A stretch of DNA of 64,000 bases from Paenibacillus popilliae ATCC 14706 (GCF_000315235.1 NZ_BALG01000042.1:19579-83578); one strand, 5' to 3'. Positions 37,696-47,737 are shown, counted from the stretch's first letter. The notes: generated by a model not told the origin, from the sequence alone. Program-made: numbers and translations.

Positions 37696-38178
37696 ATGGC
37701 ATTGCGAATTATCGTACATGAACCGGATCCGGTTCTTCATCAGATGGCGAAGGAGGTCACGAAGCTGACCCCGAATATTCACAAGCTGCTGAATGATATG
37801 GCGGACACGATGTACCACGCGGACGGCGTCGGCCTGGCCGCGCCTCAGATTGGAATTTTGAAGCGCGTGATCATCGTCGATGTCGGAGACGAGCACGGCT
37901 TGATTGAGATGATTAACCCTATCATTCTCAAGGCGGAAGGAGAACAGCTCGGCACGGAGGGATGCCTTAGCATTCCGGGGCTGAACGGCGATGTGCGCCG
38001 TTACGAGCATATTACGGTGCAAGGGCTTGACCGCCACGGCAAAACGTTCACGGTGGAGGCGTCGGATTTCCTGGCCCGCGCCTTCCAGCATGAGATTGAC
38101 CATTTGAACGGCATTTTGTTCACCGAGATTGCGGAGAGCGTGTATGAAGTTCCGCGTGAAGGCAGGAAGGCGGAATGA
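37696..38178 (+). CDS. def: Peptide deformylase
   Basis: 160 residues from the ATG at 37696. The three catalytic motifs are intact: GVGLAAPQIG, EGCLSIPG and QHEIDHLNG (metal-binding Cys and two His, catalytic Glu). Removes formyl from nascent N-terminal Met. The stop overlaps the fmt start (ATGATGA), so the two are translationally coupled. Confidence 0.96.
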   Translation: MALRIIVHEPDPVLHQMAKEVTKLTPNIHKLLNDMADTMYHADGVGLAAPQIGILKRVIIVDVGDEHGLIEMINPIILKAEGEQLGTEGCLSIPGLNGDVRRYEHITVQGLDRHGKTFTVEASDFLARAFQHEIDHLNGILFTEIAESVYEVPREGRKAE

Positions 38179-39116
38179 TGAAGATCGTATTTATGGGGAC
38201 GCCGGATTTTGCCGTCGCTTCCCTCCGCATGCTGATCCAGGAAGGGTATGAGATCGTGGCTGTCGTGACGCAGCCGGATCGTCTCATCGGCCGCAAGCGG
38301 GTTATGACCCCGACGCCGGTAAAGGCGGAAGCGCTACAGCACGGATTGATGGTGTGGCAGCCGGAGAAGCTTCGCATCTCGGATACGGTGGACGATATCC
38401 GAGCCCTGCAGCCCGATTTGATCGTGACGGCGGCGTACGGCCAGATTTTGCCGAAGGCAGTGCTCGATATTCCCCGGCTCGGCTGCATCAACGTGCACGG
38501 CTCGCTGCTGCCAAAGTACCGGGGCGGCGCGCCGATTCAGCGTTCGATTATGAACGGAGAGACGGTGACGGGCGTCACCATTATGTATATGGCGGAAGGC
38601 ATGGATACCGGCGACATGATTAGCCGGGTTGAGGTGCCGATTGGCGCGGACGACAATGCAGGCACGATGTTCGCGAAGCTGAGCGAGGCCGGAGCGGATC
38701 TGCTCCGGCGAACGCTGCCGGATATGATTGCCGGCCGGGTCGAAGCTGTGCCGCAGCCCCATGACGAGGCGACCTACGCCCCGAATCTGAAGCGCGAGGA
38801 CGAGCGAATGGACTGGATGCGCCCGGCGGAGCAGATCGCCAATCAGGTGCGGGGCCTCGTTCCGTTTTCCGGGGCCTTCACCACCTGGAACGGTGAAGTA
38901 TTCAAGGTGTGGGTGTGTCGGCCGGAGCCTGTGGTCCCGGGAGAAGCCGCGGCGGCCCCGGGCACCGTCCTGACGGCCGGAGCGGACGGCCTTCGCGTTC
39001 AGACCGGACAAGGTGTCCTCTCTCTGCTTGAAGTGCAGCCTGCAGGCAAGAAGGCCATGCCGGCCTCCGAGTTCCTTCGTGGCGGCAAAATGCAGCCAGG
39101 GACGGTGCTGTCATGA
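38175..39116 (+). CDS. fmt: Methionyl-tRNA formyltransferase
   Basis: 313 residues (312 if the second Met is used). KIVFMGTPDFAV start, catalytic LPKYRGGAPIQRSI with NVHGSLLP and the Asp of MAEGMDTGDM. C-terminal OB-like tRNA-binding domain with FRGGKM-type end (LRGGKMQPG). Formylates Met-tRNAi using 10-formyl-THF. Overlaps def at its start and rsmB at its end. Confidence 0.96.
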   Translation: MMKIVFMGTPDFAVASLRMLIQEGYEIVAVVTQPDRLIGRKRVMTPTPVKAEALQHGLMVWQPEKLRISDTVDDIRALQPDLIVTAAYGQILPKAVLDIPRLGCINVHGSLLPKYRGGAPIQRSIMNGETVTGVTIMYMAEGMDTGDMISRVEVPIGADDNAGTMFAKLSEAGADLLRRTLPDMIAGRVEAVPQPHDEATYAPNLKREDERMDWMRPAEQIANQVRGLVPFSGAFTTWNGEVFKVWVCRPEPVVPGEAAAAPGTVLTAGADGLRVQTGQGVLSLLEVQPAGKKAMPASEFLRGGKMQPGTVLS

Positions 39117-40534
39117 ACGGAGGAGAACGACGTCCGCCCCGCAGACGGTTGACGTCGCGTGACGTTGCGTTGGAGGTGCTCGTCCGGGTGGAGAAGGAAG
39201 GCTCCTACAGCAATCTGGAATTGAACCGAGCGCTGAAGGAAGCGCAACTGGAACGGGCGGATGCCGCGCTGGCAACGGAGCTGGTGTACGGCACGATTCA
39301 GCGCCTCAATACGATCGACAGCGTGCTGGCGCGGAAGGTGCAGCGCGGCCTGGCGAAGCTGAAGCCCTGGGTTCGCAATCTGCTCCGGATGACCGCCTAC
39401 CAGCTTCGCTATCTTGACCGCGTGCCCCCGCATGCGGCGGTGAACGAAGCGGTCGCGATCGCGAAGCGGCGCGGGCAGCAGGCGATGGGCGGCTTCGTGA
39501 ACGGCGTGCTGCGCGCTGTCATGCGCGAACCGGAGCTGTGGACCGCTCTGCTGGCCGACGGCGCCGTCAACCGCATCGCTTGGGAGCATTCGCATCCGGA
39601 GTGGCTCATCGCCCGCTGGATCGCAGCCTACGGCGAAGCCGAGACGGCTGCCATGTGCGCGGCGAACAATCGGCCGCCCCATAGCAGCGCGCGGGTAAAC
39701 CGGCTGCGCGGCACGCGCGAGGCGCTGCTGGCCGAGTTGCGCGCGGACGGCTACCGGGCCGAAGCGTCCGCGCTCTCGCCGGACGGCATCGTAGCCGCCG
39801 GCGCCGGAAACCTGGCGCACAGCGCCTGGTATCGCGCCGGCCGCCTGTCGGTGCAGGACGAGAGCTCGATGCTCGTCGTCGAGGCGCTGCGGCCGGAACC
39901 GGGCATGCGCATCCTTGATTGCTGTGCCGCGCCAGGCGGCAAATCGACCCATATCGCCGAACGGATGGGTGATAGGGGCGAAGTCACGGCGAACGACGTT
40001 CACGCCTACAAGGTGGGGCTTATCGAGGAGCAAGCCACCCGACTCGGCTTGACGTCGCTGCACGTAATGAACGTTGATGCGGCGGAGCTGGGACAAGCCC
40101 TTCCGCCCGCATCATTCGACGCCGTGCTGCTGGACGCGCCGTGCACCGGCTTCGGCGTCATTCGCCGCAAGCCGGACATAAAGTGGACGAAGCGCGAGGA
40201 AGATGTCGCCGCGATCGCCGCGCTTCAGGAGCGGCTGCTGACGGAAGCGGCGCGGATGGTGCGCCCCGGCGGCCGGCTCGTCTATTCGACCTGCACGGTG
40301 GAGCCGGAGGAGAACGGGGATGCCGTCCGCCGTTTCCTGGAACGATCGCCGGGCTGGGCGCTGGATGCGTCGTGGACGCACGCCCTGCCGCAGGACGCGC
40401 TGGACGCCGCGCTGCGGAGGAGTCCGGCCGGCATGCTGCAGGTATTCCCTCAGGATGCCGGATCTGACGGCTTCTTCATTGCCTGTCTGCAGCGCACGGA
40501 CGGGCCTGGAGAAGCGGGCGCGGAACGGAACTGA
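39113..40534 (+). CDS. rsmB: 16S rRNA (cytosine967-C5)-methyltransferase
   Basis: 473 residues, start overlapping fmt (ATGA). NusB-like N-terminal domain (1-150: ALEVLVRVEKEGSYSNLELNRAL, ELVYGTIQR, VNGVLR) and a SAM-dependent methyltransferase domain with CCAAPGGKSTHIAE, DAPCTGFGVIRRKPD (catalytic Cys) and YSTCTVEPEEN (second Cys). Very GC-rich codon use, as in the surrounding operon. Last gene of the def-fmt-rsmB overlap group. Confidence 0.95.
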   Translation: MNGGERRPPRRRLTSRDVALEVLVRVEKEGSYSNLELNRALKEAQLERADAALATELVYGTIQRLNTIDSVLARKVQRGLAKLKPWVRNLLRMTAYQLRYLDRVPPHAAVNEAVAIAKRRGQQAMGGFVNGVLRAVMREPELWTALLADGAVNRIAWEHSHPEWLIARWIAAYGEAETAAMCAANNRPPHSSARVNRLRGTREALLAELRADGYRAEASALSPDGIVAAGAGNLAHSAWYRAGRLSVQDESSMLVVEALRPEPGMRILDCCAAPGGKSTHIAERMGDRGEVTANDVHAYKVGLIEEQATRLGLTSLHVMNVDAAELGQALPPASFDAVLLDAPCTGFGVIRRKPDIKWTKREEDVAAIAALQERLLTEAARMVRPGGRLVYSTCTVEPEENGDAVRRFLERSPGWALDASWTHALPQDALDAALRRSPAGMLQVFPQDAGSDGFFIACLQRTDGPGEAGAERN

Positions 40535-40880
40535 GGCAATAGAACAGGTATATGGCCGCATCGACTATACGGTTGCTCCGTTTGGACGATGCGGCTATTG
40601 GCGTTCTATAAGCTCATTTTCCTAAACAGTCAGGAAAGAGGATGTGCGTAAGTCCCTTTTGTGTACAGCAACGTGATGGTTCGCCATTTTTTTGCGTCGT
40701 CTCCCCTCATCGGTTTCAGAAAAACGAGCCCATGGACGATTGGAATATCTGCTTGCGGGGTGAATTTTTCTCGGCGTTACAGGGGGACATGCGCATATAT
40801 GGGGGAGGGTTGGTTATATACTCGGATAAGAGGCTGTCGACGGTTAGAGTAACACGGAGGATGCGATTTTGGCTTGGCTT
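40535..40880. other. Intergenic region between rsmB and rlmN, no gene seen
   Basis: Contains a GCCGCATCG / CGATGCGGC stem (about 40554-40594) that may end the def-fmt-rsmB transcript. The remaining 280 bp has frames but no convincing RBS or similarity. Confidence 0.5.
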
Positions 40881-40908
40881 TTGGCAAGGGCGCCATTTGT
40901 GGTAAAAT
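40881..40908 (+). promoter_or_regulatory. SigA-type promoter of the rlmN-prpC-prkC operon
   Basis: TTGGCA, 16-bp spacer, TAAAAT, about 45 bp upstream of the rlmN start. Confidence 0.65.
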
Positions 40909-40953
40909 AGATCGACTGCATGACAAGTGATGAAGCGAAAGGTTGAACTATAC

Positions 40954-42006
40954 ATGAAACCATTTATATATGACTATACGTTCGAGCAGCTTCAGCAGTG
41001 GCTAAAGGAACAAGGAGAGCCTGCTTTTCGGGCCGGGCAAATATTTAATTGGCTCTATGTGAAGCGGGTAACCAGCTTCGAGAAGATGACCAATCTGTCC
41101 AAGGGGCTGCGCGGCAAGCTGGATGAGAGCTTCGCGTTCGTGAACTTGAAGGTCATTACGCATATGAAGTCCGAGGACGGCACCGTCAAATTTTTGTTCG
41201 GGTTGCATGACGATCATGCGATCGAGACGGTCATCATGAGGCATAGCTACGGGAACAGCATCTGCGTCACAACTCAGATCGGCTGCCGCGTCGGCTGTAC
41301 GTTCTGTGCCTCGACGCTGGGTGGGCTGAAGCGCAACCTGACAGCGGGAGAGATCGTTGCTCAGGTCGTCACAGCGCAGAAGATGCTCGACAAGACGAAC
41401 GAGCGTATTAGCAGCATCGTCATTATGGGGACAGGCGAGCCGTTCGAGAATTACGATGCGACGATGGCGTTCCTGCGGACGATGATTCATGAGAGAGGGC
41501 TGAACATCGGGCAGCGCCATATTACCGTGTCGACGAGCGGCATTGTGCCGAGCATTTACCGGTTCGCGGACGAGAACACGCAGATTAATCTCGCAATCTC
41601 GATCCATGCGCCGAATGACGCGCTGCGCTCGAAGCTGATGCCGGTCAACCGCCGCTTTCCGTTCATTGAGGTGATGGAGGCGCTCAAGCACTATCAGGTG
41701 AAGACCGGGCGCAGAATTACGTTCGAGTACGCTCTCATCGGGGGCGTGAACGACAAGGTGGAGCATGCGGAGGAGTTGGCGGACGTGCTGAAGCGGATGG
41801 AGATGGTGGCCCACGTCAATCTGATTCCGGTCAACTATGTACCCGAGCGTAACTATATCCGCACTCCGCGCAACGATATTTTCAAGTTCCATCGCACGCT
41901 GCTGGATCGGGGCATCAACTCGACCATCCGGCGGGAGCAGGGGCATGACATTGCCGCCGCTTGCGGCCAACTGCGTGCCAAGCATTTGGAGTCCAATGCG
42001 AGGTGA
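40954..42006 (+). CDS. rlmN: 23S rRNA/tRNA adenine-C2 methyltransferase
   Basis: 350 residues from the ATG at 40954. Radical-SAM cluster motif [24 protein letters not shown], and the C-terminal region with the catalytic Cys (IAAACGQL). Methylates C2 of A2503 in 23S rRNA and A37 in some tRNAs. Precedes prpC by 6 bp, as in B. subtilis (yloN). Confidence 0.96.
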   Translation: MKPFIYDYTFEQLQQWLKEQGEPAFRAGQIFNWLYVKRVTSFEKMTNLSKGLRGKLDESFAFVNLKVITHMKSEDGTVKFLFGLHDDHAIETVIMRHSYGNSICVTTQIGCRVGCTFCASTLGGLKRNLTAGEIVAQVVTAQKMLDKTNERISSIVIMGTGEPFENYDATMAFLRTMIHERGLNIGQRHITVSTSGIVPSIYRFADENTQINLAISIHAPNDALRSKLMPVNRRFPFIEVMEALKHYQVKTGRRITFEYALIGGVNDKVEHAEELADVLKRMEMVAHVNLIPVNYVPERNYIRTPRNDIFKFHRTLLDRGINSTIRREQGHDIAAACGQLRAKHLESNAR

Positions 42007-42012
42007 GGAAGA

Positions 42013-42771
42013 ATGAGAGCGGTGCATCGTTCGGATGTTGGGCGCGTACGCGTAGTCAATGAAGATCGGGCTTATGTATCCGAGCTGGCGAACGGCTATG
42101 AAATCGCCGTTGTCGCGGACGGCATGGGCGGACATCGAGCAGGCGATATCGCGAGCCTCCTAGCGGTAGAGACCGTAGTCTCCGAGCTGGCAGCCCTGCC
42201 GCAGCAGATGGAGGAGCAGCAATTGGCGGGAGCGTTGGAAGACGCGATTTTACGCGCCAATCATACGATTTTCCATATTGCGTCCCAGGATGAAAAGTAC
42301 CACCATATGGGAACGACCATTGTAGCGGTGTTGTTTCCGTCTGGGCAGACGAGCGGATACATAGGGCATATCGGCGACAGCCGTGCCTATCGAATCGGAC
42401 GGCGGGGGATCGTTCAGCTGACGGAGGACCATACACTGGTCAATGAGCTGGTCAAGAGCGGCCAGATTGGCCCGGAAGAGGCGGAGCGCCATCCGCGGCG
42501 CAACGTGCTGGTGCGGGCGCTCGGCACCGATGAGCAGGTGAAGGTGGATATTATCCCGGTAGAGTATGACGAAGGCGATACGCTGCTTCTGTGCAGCGAC
42601 GGCTTGACCAGCATGGTCGATGAGGACCATATCTGGAGCACCGTCATCGATCCGTCGCTCCCGTTGTGTGTACGGGCAGACCGGCTGCTTAGCCAGGCGC
42701 TTGAGGCCGGCGGAGACGATAACGTTACGGTCGTGCTGCTGGAGCATCCTGACGCCGGGAAGGAGGATTGA
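42013..42771 (+). CDS. prpC: PP2C-type Ser/Thr protein phosphatase
   Basis: 252 residues; GAGGAAGA upstream. PPM metal-binding motifs: VNEDRAYV, VVADGMGGHRAGD, IGDSRAYRI, LLCSDGLTSMV and GGDDNVTVV. Dephosphorylates PrkC and its targets. Ends 5 bp before the prkC GTG start. Confidence 0.96.
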   Translation: MRAVHRSDVGRVRVVNEDRAYVSELANGYEIAVVADGMGGHRAGDIASLLAVETVVSELAALPQQMEEQQLAGALEDAILRANHTIFHIASQDEKYHHMGTTIVAVLFPSGQTSGYIGHIGDSRAYRIGRRGIVQLTEDHTLVNELVKSGQIGPEEAERHPRRNVLVRALGTDEQVKVDIIPVEYDEGDTLLLCSDGLTSMVDEDHIWSTVIDPSLPLCVRADRLLSQALEAGGDDNVTVVLLEHPDAGKED

Positions 42772-42775
42772 GTAC

Positions 42776-44899
42776 GTGATAGGAACAACACTTGCCGGAA
42801 GGTATGAGATTACCGCCCGAATCGGCGGGGGTGGCATGGCTCTCGTCTATAAGGCATTGGATAATCTGTTGAACCGTTATGTCGCGGTCAAAATGCTGCG
42901 CCAGCAGTTCGTGCATGACGAGGAGTTTATCCAGCGATTTCGGCGAGAGGCCCAGTCCGCCGCTTCGCTGAGCCACCCGAACGTAGTCAGCATTTACGAT
43001 GTCGGCCAAACGGACGACACGCATTATATTGTTATGGAATATGTAGAAGGGCATAATCTGAACGAGATTATACAGCAGCGTGCTCCGCTGCAGGTCGAGG
43101 AAGCAGTTCGGATCGCGACGCAAATATGCGATGCGCTCGACCATGCCCACCAGAACCGGATTATTCATAGAGATATTAAGCCTCATAATATACTCATCGG
43201 CCGCAATGGCCGGGTGAAAGTAACGGATTTCGGTATCGCGCGGGCCGTCACGTCTTCGACCATCACCCAGACGGGATCGGTCGTTGGCTCGGTGCATTAT
43301 TTTTCGCCAGAGCATGCAAAAGGAATCTCGGCGGGGGAGAAGTCCGATCTGTATTCTCTCGGCATCGTGCTCTACCAAATGCTTACCGGCAGACTGCCGT
43401 TTTTGGGCGAAAGCCCGATTAGCGTCGCGCTCAAGCATTTGCAGGAGCCGTTCGAGGAACCGCGCAAGGTGAATCCGCATATTCCGCAAAGCGTGGAAAA
43501 TATTATTTTAAAGTCGATGCGTAAAAGTCCAGCAGAGCGGTACCAATCTGCCGCGGAAATGCTGCGCGATCTGGAGACTAGCCTGTTTCCGGAGCGGGCG
43601 CATGAAGCGAAGGTGATGTTCGCCCAGCGCAAATTATATGAGGACCCGGAAGAAACGCGCGTCATGCCGGCCATTCGGGCCCAGGAGCGGGAGGAGCGGC
43701 AGCCTTCGGATACGTACCCCGGAGCGGCGCCAGCAGCCGCTGCTATGGCAGCTGGAAGTGAACCAGCCAAGCCGGCGCAAAAAGGGTGGGTGAAGCCGAC
43801 GGTCTGGATCGGGGTGACGCTGCTGTTCCTTGGCATCCTGATTGGCGTCGTCTTCTATGTGAAAGGCCTGCTTGTCGTCAAGGAAGTCGTCATGCCGAAC
43901 CTCGTTCAAATGACGGAGCAGGAGGCGTTGAACACCTTGGTCGCGCTGAAGATTGAGGTTGAGGACCCGATTGTGAGGGAACCGAAGGAGGGCTTCGAGC
44001 AGGGCGTTGTCTTCGATCAGGGCAAGCCGGAAGGCACGAAAGTCAAGGAAGGATCGAGCGTCCGGCTCTATGTAAGTGAAGGTTCGCCGTATATCGCTAT
44101 GCCGGACTATACCGGGAACCCGTCCGAACTGGTCATTCAGCGGTTGACCGAGATCGGGTTCGATAGCTCTCGCATCACGCAGGAGCCGGTATTCGACGAT
44201 GAAGCCGAGCCGGGAACGGTAGTCGGTACGACTCCGGCTTCCGGAGAGAAGGTTGATCCGCGTAATGCCTCCGTGAAGCTCTTGGTCAGCAAAGGCAGAG
44301 AAACGTTCGGCATGCCGAATCTCGTCGGCACGACGAAGGAAGAGGCGATCGCCAAGATTGAGGCGAGCGGGCTGAAGCTGGCCAAGGACGGCATTATCGA
44401 GGAGTCGAGTTACGAGCAGCCGGCTGGCCGCGTATTCAAGCAGCAACCGTTCGAGCCCAACGATCCGGTGGCCAAGGGCTCGGAGGTTCGCATTTATGTC
44501 AGTTCGGGCTACCCGCCGGAGGCGCTGCACTATACGTTCCCGCTGATTGTGGCTCCGCAGGTGGATGGCAAGACAAGCACGATCCGCATCGTCTATACGG
44601 ATGCAACCGGAGAGAATAAAGAATGGGGAACACAGAAAATAACGTCAACCCAAATCTTGAACGTAGAGCTTGTGCTCGCTCCGAACAAAGACGGGGTCAT
44701 CCTATTGTACCGGGATGATCAATTCCTGGATACGTATACGGTAAGTTATAAAGATGCCAAGCAGGGCACAGTGCAGATACCGGTTGTAGACGCTCTCCCG
44801 TCCAAGCAAGGACAAGAGATTGAAGGAGAAAATCAAGGACAAAGCGAAGGAGAATGGGAAGGCCAAAAAGAAGGGGGAGGAATAGGCTCGGACGAGTGA
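42776..44899 (+). CDS. prkC: Membrane Ser/Thr kinase with three PASTA domains
   Basis: 707 residues from a GTG at 42776 with GGAGG 9 nt upstream. Kinase domain 1-270 (GGGGMALVYKA, VAVKML, HRDIKPHNIL, DFG, GSVHYFSPEHAKG), a linker, one membrane helix (about 345-365, LLFLGILIGVVFYV), and three PASTA repeats outside (starting VVMPNLV, IAMPDYTG and FGMPNLVG). A C-terminal domain of about 110 residues follows (YTFPLIVAPQVDGKTSTIRI) and ends in a Gln/Glu/Gly-rich tail. Senses muropeptides and wall precursors, controls germination and wall synthesis. Confidence 0.95.
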   Translation: MIGTTLAGRYEITARIGGGGMALVYKALDNLLNRYVAVKMLRQQFVHDEEFIQRFRREAQSAASLSHPNVVSIYDVGQTDDTHYIVMEYVEGHNLNEIIQQRAPLQVEEAVRIATQICDALDHAHQNRIIHRDIKPHNILIGRNGRVKVTDFGIARAVTSSTITQTGSVVGSVHYFSPEHAKGISAGEKSDLYSLGIVLYQMLTGRLPFLGESPISVALKHLQEPFEEPRKVNPHIPQSVENIILKSMRKSPAERYQSAAEMLRDLETSLFPERAHEAKVMFAQRKLYEDPEETRVMPAIRAQEREERQPSDTYPGAAPAAAAMAAGSEPAKPAQKGWVKPTVWIGVTLLFLGILIGVVFYVKGLLVVKEVVMPNLVQMTEQEALNTLVALKIEVEDPIVREPKEGFEQGVVFDQGKPEGTKVKEGSSVRLYVSEGSPYIAMPDYTGNPSELVIQRLTEIGFDSSRITQEPVFDDEAEPGTVVGTTPASGEKVDPRNASVKLLVSKGRETFGMPNLVGTTKEEAIAKIEASGLKLAKDGIIEESSYEQPAGRVFKQQPFEPNDPVAKGSEVRIYVSSGYPPEALHYTFPLIVAPQVDGKTSTIRIVYTDATGENKEWGTQKITSTQILNVELVLAPNKDGVILLYRDDQFLDTYTVSYKDAKQGTVQIPVVDALPSKQGQEIEGENQGQSEGEWEGQKEGGGIGSDE

Positions 44900-44934
44900 T
44901 TGCCTGCAAGCCTTCTTCCGGGCGGGGATTGCCA

Positions 44935-44968
44935 CCCTTCCATCGGGTCTGCGGTGACGATGGGAGGG
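44935..44968 (+). terminator. Hairpin between prkC and rsgA
   Basis: CCCTTCCATCG pairs with CGATGGGAGGG (one G-U). Followed by GCCCTTCT, so only a weak terminator, or an attenuating structure before rsgA. Confidence 0.4.
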
Positions 44969-45004
44969 GCCCTTCTAACTTCGAATCACATGGAGGGAAT
45001 CGAT

Positions 45005-45031
45005 ATGTTCGTGGTAGATAAGCATGCCTAA
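45005..45031 (+). CDS. Eight-codon leader cistron overlapping rsgA
   Basis: ATG at 45005 with a strong GGAGGG 7 nt upstream encodes MFVVDKHA, and its TAA (45029-45031) overlaps the rsgA start codon region (ATG at 45024). rsgA itself has no RBS. The small frame therefore probably recruits ribosomes and hands them to rsgA by coupling. Peptide function not expected. Confidence 0.5.
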   Translation: MFVVDKHA

Positions 45032-45941
45032 AGGCCTTATCGTCAAGGCGTTGAGCGGATATTATTACGTGAAAGAAGAGGGGAAGCAGGGCGGAGAGAC
45101 AGTGCAGTGCCGGGCGCGCGGCATTTTCAAGAAGAAGGGCGTGTCCCCGCTCGTCGGCGACTGTGTCGTCTACTCCTTCACCGAGAACGGAGAGGGCGTG
45201 GTGGACGAGATCGATCCGCGCGCGAGCGAGCTGATCCGGCCGCCCATCGCCAATGTATCGCTGGCGGCGCTCGTGTTCTCGATGACGGAGCCGGAGCTGA
45301 ACATGCATCTGCTGGACAAGTTCCTTGTCCATATCGAGCATGCGGAGGTGGAGGCGGTCATTTTGCTGACGAAGTGGGATCTACTCGATCGGCTTCCGGA
45401 GGAGGAGTCGGCCCGTATGCGTTGCCGGATGGAAGAGTTAATCGCCTTGTACCAGCGCATCGGATATGAAGTTATTGTCACAAGCGCCAAGGGGGGATTC
45501 GGCTATCAAGGCGTGGCAGACCGGCTAGCCGATCAGATCAGCGTATTCGCTGGTCAGTCCGGCGTCGGCAAGTCCTCTCTCTTGAACGCGATGCTCCCAG
45601 GGGTGTCATTGGAGACGAACCAGATTAGCCAGCGGCTGGGCCGGGGCAAGCATACGACACGCCACGTCGAACTGCTGCCGCTCCCGCAGGGCGGATATAT
45701 TGCCGATACGCCCGGATTCAGCCAGCTTGATTTCCTTGAGCTTGGGGTGGAGCAGATCGGCTGGTGCTTCCGTGAATTCCGAAGCTATGCGGGCGACTGC
45801 AAGTTCAGGGGCTGCACTCATATTCACGAGCCGGGCTGCCGAGTGAAGGAGGCTGTTCAGGAAGGCTTGATCGCCAATTCGCGCTATGAACATTACCTGT
45901 TATTTTTCGACGAAATGAAAGACAAACGACGGAGGTACTGA
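45024..45941 (+). CDS. rsgA: Ribosome small-subunit biogenesis GTPase RsgA
   Basis: 305 residues. Circularly permuted GTPase: N-terminal OB fold ([10 protein letters not shown]), LLTKWDL (G4) before [12 protein letters not shown] (G1) and IADTPGFS (G3), then a zinc-binding [14 protein letters not shown]. Late 30S assembly checkpoint; a PrkC substrate in B. subtilis. No RBS of its own: see the overlapping mini-cistron. rpe starts one base after the stop codon. Confidence 0.95.
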   Translation: MPKGLIVKALSGYYYVKEEGKQGGETVQCRARGIFKKKGVSPLVGDCVVYSFTENGEGVVDEIDPRASELIRPPIANVSLAALVFSMTEPELNMHLLDKFLVHIEHAEVEAVILLTKWDLLDRLPEEESARMRCRMEELIALYQRIGYEVIVTSAKGGFGYQGVADRLADQISVFAGQSGVGKSSLLNAMLPGVSLETNQISQRLGRGKHTTRHVELLPLPQGGYIADTPGFSQLDFLELGVEQIGWCFREFRSYAGDCKFRGCTHIHEPGCRVKEAVQEGLIANSRYEHYLLFFDEMKDKRRRY

Positions 45942-45942
45942 C

Positions 45943-46626
45943 ATGACAGCACTGCAAACGATTCGTATCGCCCCTTCTATCTTATCGGCCGACTTCGCCA
46001 AGCTGGGCGAAGAGGTTCGGAATGTGGAGCAGGGAGGCGCCGACTGGATTCATGTGGACGCGATGGATGGCCGCTTCGTGCCGAACCTGACGCTCGGGCC
46101 GAACATTGTGCAAGCGATCCGCCCGCATACGGCGCTGCCGCTGGACGTGCATTTGATGATTGTCGAGCCGGAGAAGTATCTCGCTGCGTTCGCCGCCGCA
46201 GGCGCCGATGTCATTACGGTGCACGCGGAAGCATGCCCTCATCTCCATCGGGTTGTGCATCAGATTAAGGAGACCGGTGCCCGGGCAGGCGTGGCGATGA
46301 ATCCGGGAACGTCGCTGTCAGCGATCGAAGAGGTGCTGTTGGATCTGGATCTGGTCCTTATCATGACGGTTAATCCGGGATTCGGCGGACAGAAGTTCAT
46401 CGCTTCGATGACGGACAAAATTCGCCGTCTTCGCCAACGGCTGGACGAACTGGGCCGGGCAGAGACTCATATTGAAGTCGACGGCGGAATTACGGCGGAG
46501 ACGGCGCCATTGGTCGCTGCGGCGGGAGCGGACGTGCTCGTGGCAGGCAGCGCGGTCTACGGAGCGGCCAGCCGGGAAGCGGCCATTCAGTCCATCCGTG
46601 AATCGGCAGTGCACGCGCGGCAATGA
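45943..46626 (+). CDS. rpe: Ribulose-phosphate 3-epimerase
   Basis: 227 residues; ACGGAGG upstream overlapping the end of rsgA. TIM barrel with [44 protein letters not shown] and EVDGGI, holding the metal ligands and catalytic Asp pair. Interconverts ribulose-5-P and xylulose-5-P in the pentose phosphate pathway. Confidence 0.96.
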   Translation: MTALQTIRIAPSILSADFAKLGEEVRNVEQGGADWIHVDAMDGRFVPNLTLGPNIVQAIRPHTALPLDVHLMIVEPEKYLAAFAAAGADVITVHAEACPHLHRVVHQIKETGARAGVAMNPGTSLSAIEEVLLDLDLVLIMTVNPGFGGQKFIASMTDKIRRLRQRLDELGRAETHIEVDGGITAETAPLVAAAGADVLVAGSAVYGAASREAAIQSIRESAVHARQ

Positions 46627-46806
46627 CAGAAACGGAGCGCCGGAGAAGGGGAGAATGTCGATGTGAAGAACGGCGCTGCCGCTGGCATCGTATAGCTTTC
46701 ATATATCCCTAATTTATCCATGCAGTAGATGCCGGCACCTGCCACATAATTGGGCGCGGATCAGGCTTGTCGCCCGTGCATAGATGAATGGCCTGCGGCA
46801 TATGAT

Positions 46807-46843
46807 GGTTACATGAGCACAGATCTCTCATGTAACCTTTTTT
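46807..46843 (+). terminator. Terminator of the rlmN-to-rpe operon
   Basis: GGTTACATGAG, loop, CTCATGTAACC followed by TTTTTT. No thiN or yloS homologue lies between rpe and spoVM, unlike in B. subtilis. Confidence 0.88.
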
Positions 46844-46894
46844 ATGTTGCAAGAGACTAGCGGGGTAGGATGAGAATGACGAGGAGGGTGGAGG

Positions 46895-46975
46895 ATGAAG
46901 TTTTATACATTTAAGCTGCCGAAGTTTTTGGGAGGTTTCGTCAAGGCGATTTTAAATACGTTTCAAAAAAGCTGA
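46895..46975 (+). CDS. spoVM: Stage V sporulation protein M
   Basis: A 26-codon gene with GGAGGGTGGAGG just upstream. The peptide, MKFYTFKLPKFLGGFVKAIL then NTFQKS, is the amphipathic SpoVM helix with the conserved KLPKFLGG (Pro9) and one or two substitutions. SpoVM recognises the convex outer forespore membrane and anchors SpoIVA to start coat assembly. In B. subtilis it is expressed from a SigE promoter; I cannot place one with confidence. Position between rpe and rpmB matches Bacillus. Confidence 0.95.
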   Translation: MKFYTFKLPKFLGGFVKAILNTFQKS

Positions 46976-47325
46976 CGTTCCAGGCGGCATTGAAGCTGAG
47001 TCGGTATCCATCCATCCGATCTGTGAGCGCATATGCGGGAGCGGGGCAACAGGCAGTAACGGTAATGAGCTCCGGACGGCTGTCCGGCAAGCATGGGGCA
47101 GCGGCCCAGCCGCACTTGGATGAGGATGCCCGTTCGGTGGAGGATTGCCGTGGTGGCATCCGCCATACACCCTGCCGGACAAGAACCATCCATAACCAGT
47201 CGCCGGCGGTGCCGCGCTGGTATGACAGCGCCGGGGCCGTGATTCCCCCGAGGCAAGCCCAAGCCGTTGAGATACAAGCCTATCCAAGGTTCGTCGAGAT
47301 GAATGATCGCGAAGGAAGGGGCAAT
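46976..47325. other. 350-bp region after spoVM, no gene supported
   Basis: Open frames exist on both strands (a TTG-initiated frame at 46990 on plus, another on minus) but none has an RBS or recognisable motifs, and the plus frame runs into the rpmB terminator. Probably non-coding or decayed. Confidence 0.5.
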
Positions 47326-47357
47326 CAAAAAAAGCACCTGATTGCGCTTCAGGTGCT
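47326..47357 (-). terminator. rpmB terminator
   Basis: On the minus strand AGCACCTG, loop, CAGGTGCT followed by seven T. Confidence 0.85.
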
Positions 47358-47378
47358 CTTTCTATATGGAGGCCGGGA

Positions 47379-47567
47379 CTAGACGCGAGTCACTTTACCT
47401 GCCTTCAATGCACGCGTGCTCACGTATACGCGTTTCGGTTTGCCATCGACCAAAATGCGAACCTTTTGTACGTTTACGCCCCAAGAGCGGCGAGATTTGT
47501 TGTTCGCGTGCGATTTGTGATTACCCGAGCCTGGTTTTTTCCCCGTTACATAACATTTGCGAGCCAT
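47379..47567 (-). CDS. rpmB: 50S ribosomal protein L28
   Basis: 62 residues; AAGGAGG upstream of the [25 protein letters not shown], then [13 protein letters not shown]. Only one Cys is present, so this is a zinc-free form. Transcribed opposite to yloU, as in B. subtilis. Confidence 0.97.
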   Translation of the reverse strand: MARKCYVTGKKPGSGNHKSHANNKSRRSWGVNVQKVRILVDGKPKRVYVSTRALKAGKVTRV

Positions 47568-47618
47568 GCCTTACACCTCCTTATCCCAAAGCACCCTTCA
47601 TACGTTAAATACCTAAAT

Positions 47619-47648
47619 ATGATATCATATTTTAAAATCTGTAGTCAA
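47619..47648 (-). promoter_or_regulatory. Promoter of rpmB
   Basis: Minus strand TTGACT (47648-47643), 18-bp spacer, TATCAT (47624-47619). Confidence 0.55.
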
Positions 47649-47737
47649 CCAAATCAAAAACTTTGTTTATTTCTCTTTTCTATTATAGTACAATGTTGAT
47701 TAGTCCATAATACTCAAAAAAAGGAGTGGAGTGAACC

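Noticed and set aside
38999..40096. 365-codon open frame antisense to fmt/rsmB
   Set aside because: Shadow of highly GC-rich coding DNA; no motifs.
41002..42135. 377-codon open frame antisense to rlmN
   Set aside because: Shadow frame with no RBS; rlmN is unambiguous.
46990..47382. 130-codon frame after spoVM
   Set aside because: TTG start without RBS, runs through the rpmB terminator, no recognisable sequence.
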